A DNA stretch of 64,000 bases from Exilibacterium tricleocarpae (GCF_007004655.1 NZ_ML660107.1:1-64000), one strand, 5' to 3'. Numbered from the stretch's first letter, positions 17,921 to 26,996 are shown. Notes: generated from the sequence alone by a model not told the origin. A program made the numbers and translations.

Positions 17921-19156
17921 CTACCTTTTACGGCATCCCCGGAAATTAAAGAAACTTGGCTTATTAAAGAACCCTTCTCCAAGCTTTTTGACAGAGGCAT
18001 CATGGGTTGATTGTATCTCTTTGCTTGGGCGTTGCAAGCCGTGCTGAAGTTTCAGCTCGCGGTCCCGGGAACCACCGTGGGGTAAAGTATGAGGACTCTC
18101 TGTGGTCGTGCCATCGGTAACACTTTTGCGCTTGTTGACTGAACGCTTGAATTTTTCTATACCGACTACCCTGCCGCGAGAGCCTTTGAGCAATAGCGTT
18201 ACTGAGTTTAAGCCGATAATTTGCGCAACCATATCATCCGGAGCATTGTGAACAGTGTATCTGACTCCCATTCTGGTTAAACGGTTATGATTGTGGGCTA
18301 TATTGATCGCACAGCCGTTGAAAGCCACCGAATGCTTATCGAGGGTGGGGAATTTCGAGCCTTTTCGCTGTTTCCGTTTTTCATATACCCGGACAGCCTC
18401 CGCAAATATCACACTGCCTTGGCTGTGAGCCACCCATTTAATCTCATCTCCTTTCTCCTGCGCTCGATCCAATATGTCAACGAACTTTCTGGTGACAGCC
18501 GTTGTAATTCCCAGCTTGTCTCTAAAAGACTCCCACGTATCTCCCTTACCTCCCAGCATGTAGTGGGTGGGGTTATGGTATAAGGTGTACTCCTGTATCT
18601 CCCCGTAACGTTTTTCCAGGTGGGCGGCCATTAACCAGGCTGCTTTTTGTAAATCGTTACTCTGTCCATTGACAGCTGCATGTTGTGTCTTTACTTCCTG
18701 AGTTTTAGGTGGATTATTCACATCAATGGCCCAGGCGCCCTTGGTCTTTTTAATGTGGTACAGCTGAGGCTTCTCTGATTTGTGCTGAGCTATCAAAGCC
18801 GCTCCGGCAAGCGCGAAAGAATAAAGGGTTACCGCACCTGAATGCACGCCATATTCAATTTGATACTTACCCTGTAAACCAAGCCTGGTGGCAAATATAT
18901 CGATTCCATCTCGGCGTTGAAAACTATCCAGAGATCTCGGCAGAGATGAGAGCTTCATTATTGCCTCTTTAACAGTGTCTAATTCCCGTTCACTGCCGAC
19001 CAGGTACTGCATGGTCAACTCTGCATGAGGGGTAATATAGACATCGTAGCCAGTAGTCTGGTCGGGATCGACCAGGTTGGCATTCTCTCTTTGCACTATC
19101 GATGAGTGCCGGCCTTCGAATCGGGGGTCAAGAGCTAGCTGTCGCGCTTCAGACAT
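17921..19156 (-). CDS. Lipase-like alpha/beta hydrolase, probable antibacterial effector
   Basis: 411 residues. The nucleophile elbow is AHSQGS with Ser245, following the strand EIKWVAH. Candidate acid residues are D307/D308 (NAPDDMV) and candidate histidines H356 or H360 (SPHTLPHGG). No signal peptide. The C-terminal 80 residues are basic and low-complexity. The fold and length suit type VI secretion Tle-like phospholipases or related class 3 lipases acting on membranes of neighbours. No VgrG, PAAR or Hcp gene is nearby, so the delivery route is open. Upstream DNA (19227-19640) encodes decayed coiled-coil segments in other frames, so this ORF may be the surviving 3' part of a longer fused effector. 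Confidence 0.7.
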   Translation of the reverse strand: MSEARQLALDPRFEGRHSSIVQRENANLVDPDQTTGYDVYITPHAELTMQYLVGSERELDTVKEAIMKLSSLPRSLDSFQRRDGIDIFATRLGLQGKYQIEYGVHSGAVTLYSFALAGAALIAQHKSEKPQLYHIKKTKGAWAIDVNNPPKTQEVKTQHAAVNGQSNDLQKAAWLMAAHLEKRYGEIQEYTLYHNPTHYMLGGKGDTWESFRDKLGITTAVTRKFVDILDRAQEKGDEIKWVAHSQGSVIFAEAVRVYEKRKQRKGSKFPTLDKHSVAFNGCAINIAHNHNRLTRMGVRYTVHNAPDDMVAQIIGLNSVTLLLKGSRGRVVGIEKFKRSVNKRKSVTDGTTTESPHTLPHGGSRDRELKLQHGLQRPSKEIQSTHDASVKKLGEGFFNKPSFFNFRGCRKR

Positions 19157-19226
19157 GTGATTTTATCGGTCGGGAAATAAGCTCTGAGAGTTGCATAGAT
19201 TTCTATATAGAGCAATCCTTTGATGC

Positions 19227-19640
19227 TTACATGTTGAGTAAGGTGTCACCGATACGAAAGTTATGCCAACAGCATCTAATCTGGCGTGAAATTTTTTGCT
19301 TTTTCGCAACTTCAAATCGTGATCCCTGCGTGGCGTCTCGACCCGTTGCTCGATAAACATCGAGTTGCACCTGAATATCTGCGTAGATTTCTGCATCTTT
19401 TCGGTGCTGGTCGAGCTCTTTCTTTATTTTCTCCAACTCTTCTTTTCGCTTTTCTCGAACATCCGGAGGTGATTTTTCAGCCTCATTTAACTTTTGTCGT
19501 ATTCGTTTGCCTTTTTCGAATATCTATCGGGAATCCTGTCTGGAGGTGACATTTCGTCATACCTCAATTCGGTATCGACCCCGTTTATGTATTTCATCGT
19601 ACCAGCCTTTATGCTTTCCGAGCCGCACTCATCTCATATT
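19227..19640 (-). pseudogene. Frameshifted coiled-coil N-terminal part of lipase effector
   Basis: Minus strand. One frame (about 19640-19500) reads GTMKYINGVDTELRYDEMSP and runs to a stop after NEYDKS. A second frame (about 19540-19227) takes over with RQKLNEAEKSPPDVREKRK, then EELEKIKKELDQHRKDAEIY, a clear coiled coil, and ends at TAA 19227. The lipase ORF begins 71 bp further on in yet another frame. The handovers look like two frameshifts in a once continuous gene. What is seen is three adjacent protein-like frames in the same order; that they were one gene is inferred. Confidence 0.5.
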
Positions 19641-19745
19641 CTATCTATTTGCCTAAGTTCCCTCCATCAGAGAGCCACTTTGATGCCCCCTAGTGTAATA
19701 AGTAACTCCGGAGTCATACCAAAACCAGGGCTAGTTTGGTGGTCA

Positions 19746-19765
19746 CGACAGCATCCCTGCTGTCG
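19746..19765. repeat. REP hairpin copy 1 (CGACAGCA-TCCC-TGCTGTCG)
   Basis: An 8-bp perfect stem followed by GAGAGTTTCTGAA. The same core with the adjoining TTTCTGAA or its complement recurs at 21593-21616 and 32019-32034. Apart from this hairpin I find no gene in 19641-20115. Confidence 0.6.
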
Positions 19766-20115
19766 AGAGTTTCTGAACCCTTTCCAGAGGCAAACTTACC
19801 CGCAGTATCCTTAATCAAAACCAATACGATTGGGACAGGGATCGGTAAATTCATGCAAATCCCCTGTAAGTACCACCAAGAGTAAACACCTGAAGCGAGC
19901 ACCATTCGCGCCATTGACCTCAGTTATATATAACCACCATATCAACTTAATTCGATAGATCGGTTAGTAATAAATAGTGAATTATGGAAATCCGATCCCT
20001 ATCCGCACAAAAAGGATAGTGTTGTGTCCTTTTGAACGACAGGTTTGAGTATTACCCTATGCAGCTACCGGCATCGATTGCCATATGCCATAGCCGCTAA
20101 TAAGATCTCACGACT

Positions 20116-20583
20116 ATGCCCGATCAAACACCAGATAAACCATCCGGCGAAATCTTCAAAACCGCGGTCAAAGTGCGGTTCGCCGACTGCGATCCGGCGG
20201 GCATTGTCTTCTACCCCCGCTATTTCGAGATGATCAATGGGGTGGTGGAGGACTGGCTGGCACAGGCACTGGACTGGTCGTTCCCCCATATGCTCGGCGA
20301 GCGCAATGAAGGCCTGCCGACGGTAAATATCGAATGCCAGTTTATACGCACCTGCCGGATGGGCGATGTGCTGGATTTTGAACTGTCGGTGGCCGCGCTG
20401 GGAAAAAGTTCCTGCACGGTCAATATCGCAGCCTTCCACAACACCGCCGCCGTCTTGCGCGGCACCCATGTGCTGGTCTATGTTGCCCACTCAGGACAAC
20501 ACCGCAGTCTGGAAATCCCCCCACCCCTGCGCCGGCGTATGGCGGCATTTATCGCCGCTACACCCGCAGAGGCACAACCATAA
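20116..20583 (+). CDS. Acyl-CoA thioesterase, 4-hydroxybenzoyl-CoA thioesterase family
   Basis: 155 residues of hotdog fold. Residues 21-38 read RFADCDPAGIVFYPRYFE, the 4HBT signature. Asp26 corresponds to the catalytic Asp of the Pseudomonas-type enzyme. NIECQFIRTCRMGDVL and the beta-strand ending THVLVYVAH complete the fold. The enzyme should hydrolyse an aryl- or acyl-CoA thioester in the cytoplasm. It is the first gene of a same-strand set with a cyclase (24 bp downstream) and an indolepyruvate oxidoreductase pair, which generates aryl-acetyl-CoA, so this thioesterase plausibly releases the free acid. The substrate is inferred from context only. Confidence 0.88.
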   Translation: MPDQTPDKPSGEIFKTAVKVRFADCDPAGIVFYPRYFEMINGVVEDWLAQALDWSFPHMLGERNEGLPTVNIECQFIRTCRMGDVLDFELSVAALGKSSCTVNIAAFHNTAAVLRGTHVLVYVAHSGQHRSLEIPPPLRRRMAAFIAATPAEAQP

Positions 20584-20607
20584 CTCTGTCAAGAAGAGGG
20601 AAAACCT

Positions 20608-21408
20608 ATGTCACCAAGCGATGTCATTGCAGAACTGGCCAGCCTGCTGGTTTCGGGCGGCATCAAAGTCGTCGACCTGACCCGCACGCTCGAACCCGAG
20701 ACGCCGGTGTTACAGTTGCCGCCGGAGATGGGCTGGGGCGAATCCTGGCCGTTCAGTATGGAAGAGATTTCAAAGTACGATGACCGCGGCCCCGCCTGGT
20801 ACTGGAACAATATCAAATGCGGCGAACACACAGGCACGCACTTCGACGCTCCCATTCACTGGGTAACCGGCAAAGACCACGAGAACCACGCCACGGATAC
20901 GCTGCCAGCCGACAGGTTCGTCGCGCCCGCCTTTGTCATCGATGCCGTTGCCGAAGCGGCGGCGGACCCGGACTTTTTAATGAGCGTCGATTTTATTAAA
21001 GCCTGGGAAAAGACCCACGGTGAAATCACCCCCGGCGCCTGGGTGCTGTACCGCACCGACTGGTCGAAAAAAACGGATAATGCCGATTACCTCAATATAC
21101 GCGAAGACGGCGGCCACACACCGGGCTGGGCGCCGGCCACGGTGGAATTCCTGGCCCGCGAACGCAATGTGATCGGCGTCGGTGTCGAAACCGTCGGCAC
21201 CGATGCCGGTATCGCACCGACCCAGGACCCGATGTTCCCGTGTCACAACTTGATGCACGGCGCCAACAAGTGCGGCCTGGCAAGCCTGTGCAACCTGGAC
21301 CAGTTGCCGCCGACCGGTGCGCTGCTGATAGCGCCGCCGCTGAAAATCAAGAACGGTTCCGGCAGTCCGGCGCGCGTACTGGCCCTGGTACCCGCACGGA
21401 AATACTGA
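20608..21408 (+). CDS. Cyclase family / kynurenine formamidase-like metal hydrolase
   Basis: 266 residues with the diagnostic metal-binding motif HTGTHFDAPIHW at residues 74-85. Further family segments: VVDLTRTLEPETPVLQLPPE near the N-terminus, WVLYRTDWS, and GVGVETVGTDAG. GAGGG lies about 9 nt before the ATG, a good RBS. Members include kynurenine formamidase, isatin hydrolase and polyketide cyclases. Next to indolepyruvate oxidoreductase genes an amide or lactam of an indole-type compound is an attractive substrate, but this is unproven. A 272-bp gap with repeats separates it from the oxidoreductase genes. Confidence 0.87.
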   Translation: MSPSDVIAELASLLVSGGIKVVDLTRTLEPETPVLQLPPEMGWGESWPFSMEEISKYDDRGPAWYWNNIKCGEHTGTHFDAPIHWVTGKDHENHATDTLPADRFVAPAFVIDAVAEAAADPDFLMSVDFIKAWEKTHGEITPGAWVLYRTDWSKKTDNADYLNIREDGGHTPGWAPATVEFLARERNVIGVGVETVGTDAGIAPTQDPMFPCHNLMHGANKCGLASLCNLDQLPPTGALLIAPPLKIKNGSGSPARVLALVPARKY

Positions 21409-21455
21409 AGTCCTGGCACTAGAGCAATACTACAGAAACCCCAATGCTCTACTTA

Positions 21456-21515
21456 AAACACTTAAAAGGACAGGCACAATTTATTGAAACACTTAAAAGG
21501 ACAGGCACAATTTAT
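21456..21515 (+). repeat. Direct repeat, two 29-bp copies
   Basis: The segment AAACACTTAAAAGGACAGGC... is present at 21456-21484 and exactly again at 21487-21515 (31-bp period). GGACAGGCAC recalls the repeats at 4536-4589. It lies in the 272-bp gap before the oxidoreductase gene. Confidence 0.65.
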
Positions 21516-21592
21516 CGACCCCACACTGCCTCTATCGATCGTGATTAAGACTATCGAGGGCAGACCTGACTCCGGAAGAGTTTTCAGAAACG

Positions 21593-21616
21593 CTCGACAA
21601 CAAGGATGTTGTCGAG
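21593..21616. repeat. REP hairpin copy 2 (CTCGACAACA-AGGA-TGTTGTCGAG)
   Basis: A 10-bp perfect stem preceded by TTTTCAGAAACG, the complement-like partner of the TTTCTGAA seen at 19768. Located 65 bp before the IorA-like start, it may influence readthrough from the cyclase gene. Confidence 0.6.
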
Positions 21617-21680
21617 GATATCGAACCGACACAGTAGCCGCCGGTGCAGCAGCAATCGGCGCACAGGCCCGGAGACGGTA

Positions 21681-23867
21681 ATGGCAGAGAGATCGTTTAA
21701 AAAAGAGGTCCAGATACTGCGCAAAGGCGCCGGCGAGCCCCTGCATGTGGAAGGCATTCTCGGGGTCACCAAAGCACTGCTGCAGGCGGGGGTCGCCTAT
21801 GTCGGAGGCTACCAGGGCGCCCCTATTTCCCATCTGATGGATGTGCTGAACGACGCGCGCGATATTCTCGAAGACCTCGATGTCCACTTTGAATCCAACG
21901 GCAGCGAGGCCACGGCGGCGGCAATGCTGGCGGCGTCGGTCAATTATCCCCTGCGCGGCGCGGTGGCCTGGAAGTCCACCGCCGGCACCAACGTCGCCTC
22001 CGACGCCCTCGCCAACCTCGCCTCCGGCGGCGTCACCGGCGGCGCACTGGTGATTATCGGTGAGGATTACGGCGAGGGCTCCAGTATCATGCAGGAGCGC
22101 ACCCACGCCTTTGCCATGAAATCGCAAATGTGGCTGCTGGACCCGCGCCCGGACCTGCCGACAATCACCGACTTTGTCGAAAAAGGTTTTGAACTCTCCG
22201 AAGCCAGCCACACGCCGGTGATGCTGGAGCTGCGCATTCGCGCCTGCCATGTGCACGGCAGCTTTGTGGCAAAAGACAACCGGCGCCCGCGCCTGAGCGT
22301 CGCCGAGGCGAAAGAGGCGCCGGTGCGCGACACCAGCCGTATAGTGCTGCCGCCGTCGAGCTTTCTGCACGAGAAAGAAAAAATCGAGGCGCGCCTGCCG
22401 GCGGCGATCGAGTATATCCGGGAGCAGCGGCTGAACGAATTTGTGGAGGGGGATATTGCCTCGGTCGGCCTGATTCTACAGGGCGGTCTCTACAACACCG
22501 TTATCCGCGCACTCAACCTGCTGGGACTGGCCGACAGCTTCGGCACCTGCCGCCTGCCCCTCTACATCATGAATGTCACCTATCCCTATATCGACACCGA
22601 AATTATCGATTTCTGCATCGGCAAAGAGGCGGTGCTGTTAATAGAGGAAGGTCAACCGAACTATATCGAACAGGCGATCGGCCATATGCTGCGCCGGGCC
22701 GATGTACAAACGCGCCTGTGCGGCAAGGACATGCTGCCGGTCTACGGCGAGTACCACGGCGATGTTTTGAGGCAGGGGATCGGTAAATTTCTCGCCGCCG
22801 TGGCGCCGGAATTAATCGCACCGGCATCCGCATCGTCACAGTCGACAGATGCGGTAGCCATCTTCGATCCCGAAGCCACAGCCGCGGCGGCCAATCGCAT
22901 TCCCCTCAAACAACTGGAGGAGGAGGTACCGCCGCGCCCCGTCGGGTTTTGTGTGGGCTGTCCGGAACGGCCGATCTTCAGCGCCATCAAGCAACTGCAA
23001 CGGAAAATCGGTGATATCCATATGAGTTGCGATATCGGCTGCCACGTGTTTTCGATTCTGCCGCCTTTTAATCTCGGCAACACCACCATGGGCTACGGCC
23101 TGGGTGCGGCCGGCGGCTCGGCGTTTAACCGCAAGGCCGCCAAACGCAATATCAGTGTGATGGGCGACGGCGGCTTCTGGCACAACGGCCTTACCAGCGG
23201 TATCGGCAATGCGGTGTTCAATCGCAGTGACGATGTGGTCTTGATCGTCGATAACAACTACTCGGCGGCAACCGGCGGTCAGGACATTTTGTCTTCCAGG
23301 GCCGATGTCGACCACCGTTCCACCCAGCATTCGATTGAAAACGCGGTGCGCGGGGTGGGCGTCAACTGGGTGAAAACCGTCGATACCTACGATGTCGCAA
23401 CGGTGAAAGAGACGCTGCACGAGGCCATGACCACAGCCACGGAAGGCCCCAAGGTGGTGATCGCGCAAAACGAGTGTATGCTGAACAAGCAGCGGCGCGA
23501 AAAACCCATAGTGCGCAATCACATTAAAACCGGCAAGCGCGTTGTGCGCACCCGGTTTTTTGTCGACGGCGATACCTGCACCGGCGATCACGCCTGTATT
23601 CGCCTGTCGGGCTGCCCCTCGCTGACAGTGAGAGAAAACCCCAACCCGCTCAAGTCGGACCCGGTGGCCTATGTGGACAACGATTGCGTCGGCTGCGGCC
23701 TCTGCGGTGAAAACGCCCACACGGCAGTATTGTGCCCGTCCTTTGCCAAGACCGACATTATTTTTAACCCGACGCCCTGGGATCGGCTGCTCGGCAACCT
23801 GCGCGGCAAAGTCATCGGGTGGTTGCAAAACCGTATCGATCGGCGTCTGAAAAGATACGCATTTTAA
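21681..23867 (+). CDS. iorA: Indolepyruvate ferredoxin oxidoreductase, alpha-subunit-like
   Basis: 728 residues from ATG 21681, chosen over an upstream frame start because GGAGACGGTA directly precedes it. Residues 1-200 form the pyrimidine-binding domain (GYQGAPISHLMD, AWKSTAGTNVASDALANLA). The thiamine pyrophosphate half contains GDGGFWHNG and DNNYSAATGG near 500-535. The C-terminus carries ferredoxin-like cysteine clusters: CTGDHACIRLSGCPS and CVGCGLCGENAH...LCPSF, about residues 630-690. The enzyme oxidatively decarboxylates aryl-pyruvates (indolepyruvate from tryptophan, also phenylpyruvate types) to aryl-acetyl-CoA with ferredoxin as acceptor. The beta subunit follows 63 bp downstream. 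Aerobic proteobacterial versions exist, so an anaerobic lifestyle is not implied. Confidence 0.9.
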   Translation: MAERSFKKEVQILRKGAGEPLHVEGILGVTKALLQAGVAYVGGYQGAPISHLMDVLNDARDILEDLDVHFESNGSEATAAAMLAASVNYPLRGAVAWKSTAGTNVASDALANLASGGVTGGALVIIGEDYGEGSSIMQERTHAFAMKSQMWLLDPRPDLPTITDFVEKGFELSEASHTPVMLELRIRACHVHGSFVAKDNRRPRLSVAEAKEAPVRDTSRIVLPPSSFLHEKEKIEARLPAAIEYIREQRLNEFVEGDIASVGLILQGGLYNTVIRALNLLGLADSFGTCRLPLYIMNVTYPYIDTEIIDFCIGKEAVLLIEEGQPNYIEQAIGHMLRRADVQTRLCGKDMLPVYGEYHGDVLRQGIGKFLAAVAPELIAPASASSQSTDAVAIFDPEATAAAANRIPLKQLEEEVPPRPVGFCVGCPERPIFSAIKQLQRKIGDIHMSCDIGCHVFSILPPFNLGNTTMGYGLGAAGGSAFNRKAAKRNISVMGDGGFWHNGLTSGIGNAVFNRSDDVVLIVDNNYSAATGGQDILSSRADVDHRSTQHSIENAVRGVGVNWVKTVDTYDVATVKETLHEAMTTATEGPKVVIAQNECMLNKQRREKPIVRNHIKTGKRVVRTRFFVDGDTCTGDHACIRLSGCPSLTVRENPNPLKSDPVAYVDNDCVGCGLCGENAHTAVLCPSFAKTDIIFNPTPWDRLLGNLRGKVIGWLQNRIDRRLKRYAF

Positions 23868-23930
23868 TCGCAGTTGCGCCCGGCCTGTACACGCGATTGG
23901 CAGCGAAGTTTATGCTGAAATTGGAAGACC

Positions 23931-25643
23931 ATGCTTAAGTCACAGATTCAACCGACCAAAATCGCCATCTCCGCCATGGGCGGACAGGGCGGTGGCGTGC
24001 TGGCCGACTGGATTCGCGACCTGGCCACCAGCCAGGGTTATGTGGCCCAGTCGACGTCAGTCCCCGGTGTCGCCCAGCGCACCGGCGCCACCATTTATTA
24101 CCTGGAAATCTTTCCCGAGACCGAAGTCGAACGGGTCGGCCGGCAGCCGGTGTTGGGGATGACGCCGATCCCCGGCGATGTGGATATTCTGATTGCGGCC
24201 GAACTGGTCGAAGCCGGCCGCGCCGTGCAGCGGGGCTTTGTCACGCCGGATAAAACCACGCTGATCGCCACCACCCACCGCGCCTATACCGTGGCCGAAA
24301 AGCAGCAACTGGGCAACGGCCTGGCCGACGGCGCCAAGATTCTCGAGGCGGTGCGGCAGGCAGCAAAGTCCTGCGTGGCGTTCGATATGGAGCAACTGGC
24401 CCGGGAAAACAGTTCGGTTATCAGCTCGGTGTTATTCGGCGCCCTGGCCGGCACCGGCGCGCTGCCGTTTGCGAGAGACGGATTCGAGGCGGCCATTCGC
24501 GCCGGCGGCATCGCCGTGGCCACCAATCTGGCCGCGTTTGACGCCGCCTACCGGCGCGCGCAACAGAACCTGCCCGACCCGACACCGGCGCCCGATGACG
24601 AATTGGTCGTTCCCGCTAAAGCGGCCACCGCCGCCGGCCAGCGCCTGCTGGAGCGGGTGCGAAAAAACTTTCCGGAAAATTGCCAGGGTCTGATTTGCGA
24701 AGGCATCCGGCAACTTGTCGATTACCAGGATTTTGACTACGCGCAGCTTTATCTCGACCGTCTGGAAAGGGTTTTCGCCAAGGAGAACCCAGCCGCACCC
24801 CCTGCCGCTACAGATGCTACAACCTCTGAAAATGCAGTGACCAAAAGTGCAATTGCAAACAGTAAAACTAAAGAAAGTGCGGCTGCGGAAAATACAGTCG
24901 CAAACGATTCAAGCCAAAACAGGGATCACCCCAACCGAGGCCCGAGCGGCAATCATCTGCTGACCCGGGCTGTGGCCCGCCACCTCGCCTTGTGGATGGC
25001 TTTTCAGGACACCATTCGCGTCGCCGACCAGAAGGTGCGCCGCGAGCGCTTCGAGCGTATACGCCGGGAAGTCAAGGCCGAGGCGGGTCAATTTGTTTAT
25101 CCGGTGGAGTATCTGCATCCGCGCCTGGAAGAGGTGTGCGACAGCCTGCCGCGCCGGCTCGGTGCTTTTATTCTCGACTCGCCGCGCCTGCGCCGGCGCC
25201 TGTCCGGCCTGTTTGCCAAAGGGCGCAGGGTGCACACCGGCAAACTCGGCGGTTACCTGCTGTTGTACACGCTCTCGTGCCTGCGTCGACTGCGCCGGTT
25301 TACCTATCGCTATAGCGTAGAGAACGCCGCAATCGAGGCTTGGCTCGAGCGTATCGTCACTACCGCCGCCGACAATTACGCGCTGGCGCTGCGCCTCGCA
25401 GAGGCTCAGCGTTTACTCAAAGGTTACGGTGACACTCACGCCCGGGGCCTGACGCGTTTCAATGCCATTATGCAGTTGGTGGAACGCAGTGGTGGGCGGG
25501 TCGCCGCCAGCACTGTCGAAGCGCTTTGTCAGGCCGCCCTGGCATCTGAAGACGGCAGCGAATTCGATGCGGCGCTGGCCGCCGCCGCAGGCAGCGACAA
25601 AGCTGCCACCAGCGGCGGCGCAGTGCCGCTGGTGAGTCACTGA
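23931..25643 (+). CDS. iorB: Indolepyruvate oxidoreductase beta subunit with DUF6537-like domain
   Basis: 570 residues. The N-terminal 215 residues are the gamma-type pyruvate oxidoreductase domain (KIAISAMGGQGGGVLADW, VPGVAQRTGATIYYLE, LIAAELVEAGRA). A linker of about 50 residues (285-340) is rich in Ala, Thr, Ser and Asn and looks recently expanded. From about 345 to 550 a helical domain of the DUF6537 kind follows (RRERFERIRREV, HTGKLGGYLLLYTLS). This long form is usual in proteobacterial IorB proteins. GGAAG stands 5 nt before the ATG. With the alpha subunit it forms the enzyme that makes aryl-acetyl-CoA; the thioesterase and cyclase upstream are probable partners. Confidence 0.88.
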   Translation: MLKSQIQPTKIAISAMGGQGGGVLADWIRDLATSQGYVAQSTSVPGVAQRTGATIYYLEIFPETEVERVGRQPVLGMTPIPGDVDILIAAELVEAGRAVQRGFVTPDKTTLIATTHRAYTVAEKQQLGNGLADGAKILEAVRQAAKSCVAFDMEQLARENSSVISSVLFGALAGTGALPFARDGFEAAIRAGGIAVATNLAAFDAAYRRAQQNLPDPTPAPDDELVVPAKAATAAGQRLLERVRKNFPENCQGLICEGIRQLVDYQDFDYAQLYLDRLERVFAKENPAAPPAATDATTSENAVTKSAIANSKTKESAAAENTVANDSSQNRDHPNRGPSGNHLLTRAVARHLALWMAFQDTIRVADQKVRRERFERIRREVKAEAGQFVYPVEYLHPRLEEVCDSLPRRLGAFILDSPRLRRRLSGLFAKGRRVHTGKLGGYLLLYTLSCLRRLRRFTYRYSVENAAIEAWLERIVTTAADNYALALRLAEAQRLLKGYGDTHARGLTRFNAIMQLVERSGGRVAASTVEALCQAALASEDGSEFDAALAAAAGSDKAATSGGAVPLVSH

Positions 25644-25673
25644 ACGCGTGTTACGGTTAACTCCCCGCGCGCG

Positions 25674-26426
25674 TTACTTCTTTTTAAACATCAACGTAAA
25701 ACGGTCGCTGTTGCCGGTTACAGAGCGACGGCCCACTTCGTAGCGCAATTCGTCGTCAGGGCGGTAGTGCAGGTCGGAAAAGTCCACCAGTTCAAAACCG
25801 GCCTCCTGGATTTCTTTTATCGTCAGCACCGGATCGATGCGGCGGCGGTTTTCCGGGTTGTCCGGTTCCATATGCCGCTGGGTGTGATCAACCACGCCGT
25901 AAATACCGCCTTTTTTCAGCGCGTCATAGGCCAGTTTATTCATCGCGCGGCGGCCGGCTTCGTTGAAGTTGTGGTAGTTGCGGAACGTCAATACCATATC
26001 CGCCCGCTTGACGTTAAACCCCGCCACTTTCAGCTCATAAAAGCGCGAGCCCTCCGGGCGATACAATTCGGAACCTTTGCCCGTCACCGTCACTTTCTCA
26101 AACCCCGGTTGGGTCAATACATTTTTTTCCACCCGGTCGGTGCCCAGTGCGACAATCAACTCCCCCCGGTCAGCCAATACCGGCGCCAGCAATTTGGTAT
26201 ACCAGCCGCCGCCGGGAATCAGTTCGACGACTTTCATATTGTCGCGCAGGCCGAAAAACGCCAGCGTCTCCACGGGTCTGCGGTTGCGGTCACGCGCCCG
26301 CTCCCGCTCTGAGCGCACCTCCGCACTCATGGCCGCCTGCAGTTTTTTCTCAGTCGCCTCATAGTCGGCCTGGACCACACCGGCCTGCATTGCTAAAAAC
26401 GCTGTCAACAACAAAAGATATTTCAT
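25674..26426 (-). CDS. Exported class I SAM-methyltransferase-like protein
   Basis: 250 residues. A signal peptide (MKYLLLLTAFLAMQAGVVQA) is followed by a helix rich in Arg/Glu and then a methyltransferase-like core: KVVELIPGGGWYTKLLAPVL (motif I), ELIVALGTD, ADMVLTFRNYHNF and YGVVDHTQR. This family of periplasm-directed methyltransferase homologues is common in proteobacteria. SAM is not known to be available in the periplasm, so the biochemical role is unclear. It converges on iorB with a 30-bp gap, so it is a separate unit. Confidence 0.85.
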   Translation of the reverse strand: MKYLLLLTAFLAMQAGVVQADYEATEKKLQAAMSAEVRSERERARDRNRRPVETLAFFGLRDNMKVVELIPGGGWYTKLLAPVLADRGELIVALGTDRVEKNVLTQPGFEKVTVTGKGSELYRPEGSRFYELKVAGFNVKRADMVLTFRNYHNFNEAGRRAMNKLAYDALKKGGIYGVVDHTQRHMEPDNPENRRRIDPVLTIKEIQEAGFELVDFSDLHYRPDDELRYEVGRRSVTGNSDRFTLMFKKK

Positions 26427-26504
26427 AGTTTTTCCTTAGTAATAAAATGATACTTACGGATGAATGACTCTGTGATAAAAAGGGGAAACAGTACTCGGTT
26501 GCAA

Positions 26505-26996
26505 TCACATCGCACGACCCACCATCGAATAGGCTCTCGCGATCAGCTCGACATCGGTGCCGGCCCGGTGGCGGCGGCGACTATCGGCCTCGAACAGGCG
26601 CTCCAGACAGGTGAAGAAACGGCTCTCTTGCCCGCTGTCGAGCAAATCCTGTATCGGCAAAATCGCAAAGCACGCAGGTAGCTGCGCGCCGTCGAACAGG
26701 ACCGAGACCCAGTGGGCGTCCCAGGGTGCCGCGTCGCTGTATACCAGACCATCGGTGGATGCCAGCAGGGCATTGATTTCAGCGGCGACAACACGGGCAT
26801 CGAGACCCGTCTCAACCAGTTGTTGTCGCGGCAAACCATGCAGAGCCTCAGCATTTTTGCACCAGTGCCGCCACCCGGCCTCGGGCCTTATCAGCCAACT
26901 GTGGGTGGCGCCGTTGAGACGCAGGGCGATCTCAATCGGGTAGGAGTCAATATCCAGGCCGCTTGCCTCTACATCTATGAAAATCAGGTTGCTCAT
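26505..26996 (-). CDS. DEDD-type 3'-5' exonuclease-like protein
   Basis: 163 residues from ATG 26996; the longer frame from 27050 adds 18 residues with no fold value. The opening MSNLIFIDVEASGLD gives the first catalytic pair (D8 and E10 of the DxE motif). YSDAAPWDAHW supplies the middle Asp, and RRHRAGTDVELIARA has the HxxxxD of DEDDh exonucleases. At this length it is a minimal RNase T/DnaQ-like domain and may act on RNA or single-stranded DNA ends. The RBS is weak. Confidence 0.8.
   Translation of the reverse strand: MSNLIFIDVEASGLDIDSYPIEIALRLNGATHSWLIRPEAGWRHWCKNAEALHGLPRQQLVETGLDARVVAAEINALLASTDGLVYSDAAPWDAHWVSVLFDGAQLPACFAILPIQDLLDSGQESRFFTCLERLFEADSRRRHRAGTDVELIARAYSMVGRAM

Noticed and set aside
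21462-22370. 302-codon minus-strand frame
   Set aside because: Antisense to the IorA-like gene, high-GC shadow; no family character, and it also runs through the REP hairpin and direct repeat.
22836-23828. 330-codon minus-strand frame
   Set aside because: Antisense to the TPP and Fe-S half of the IorA-like gene; the plus strand carries all motifs.
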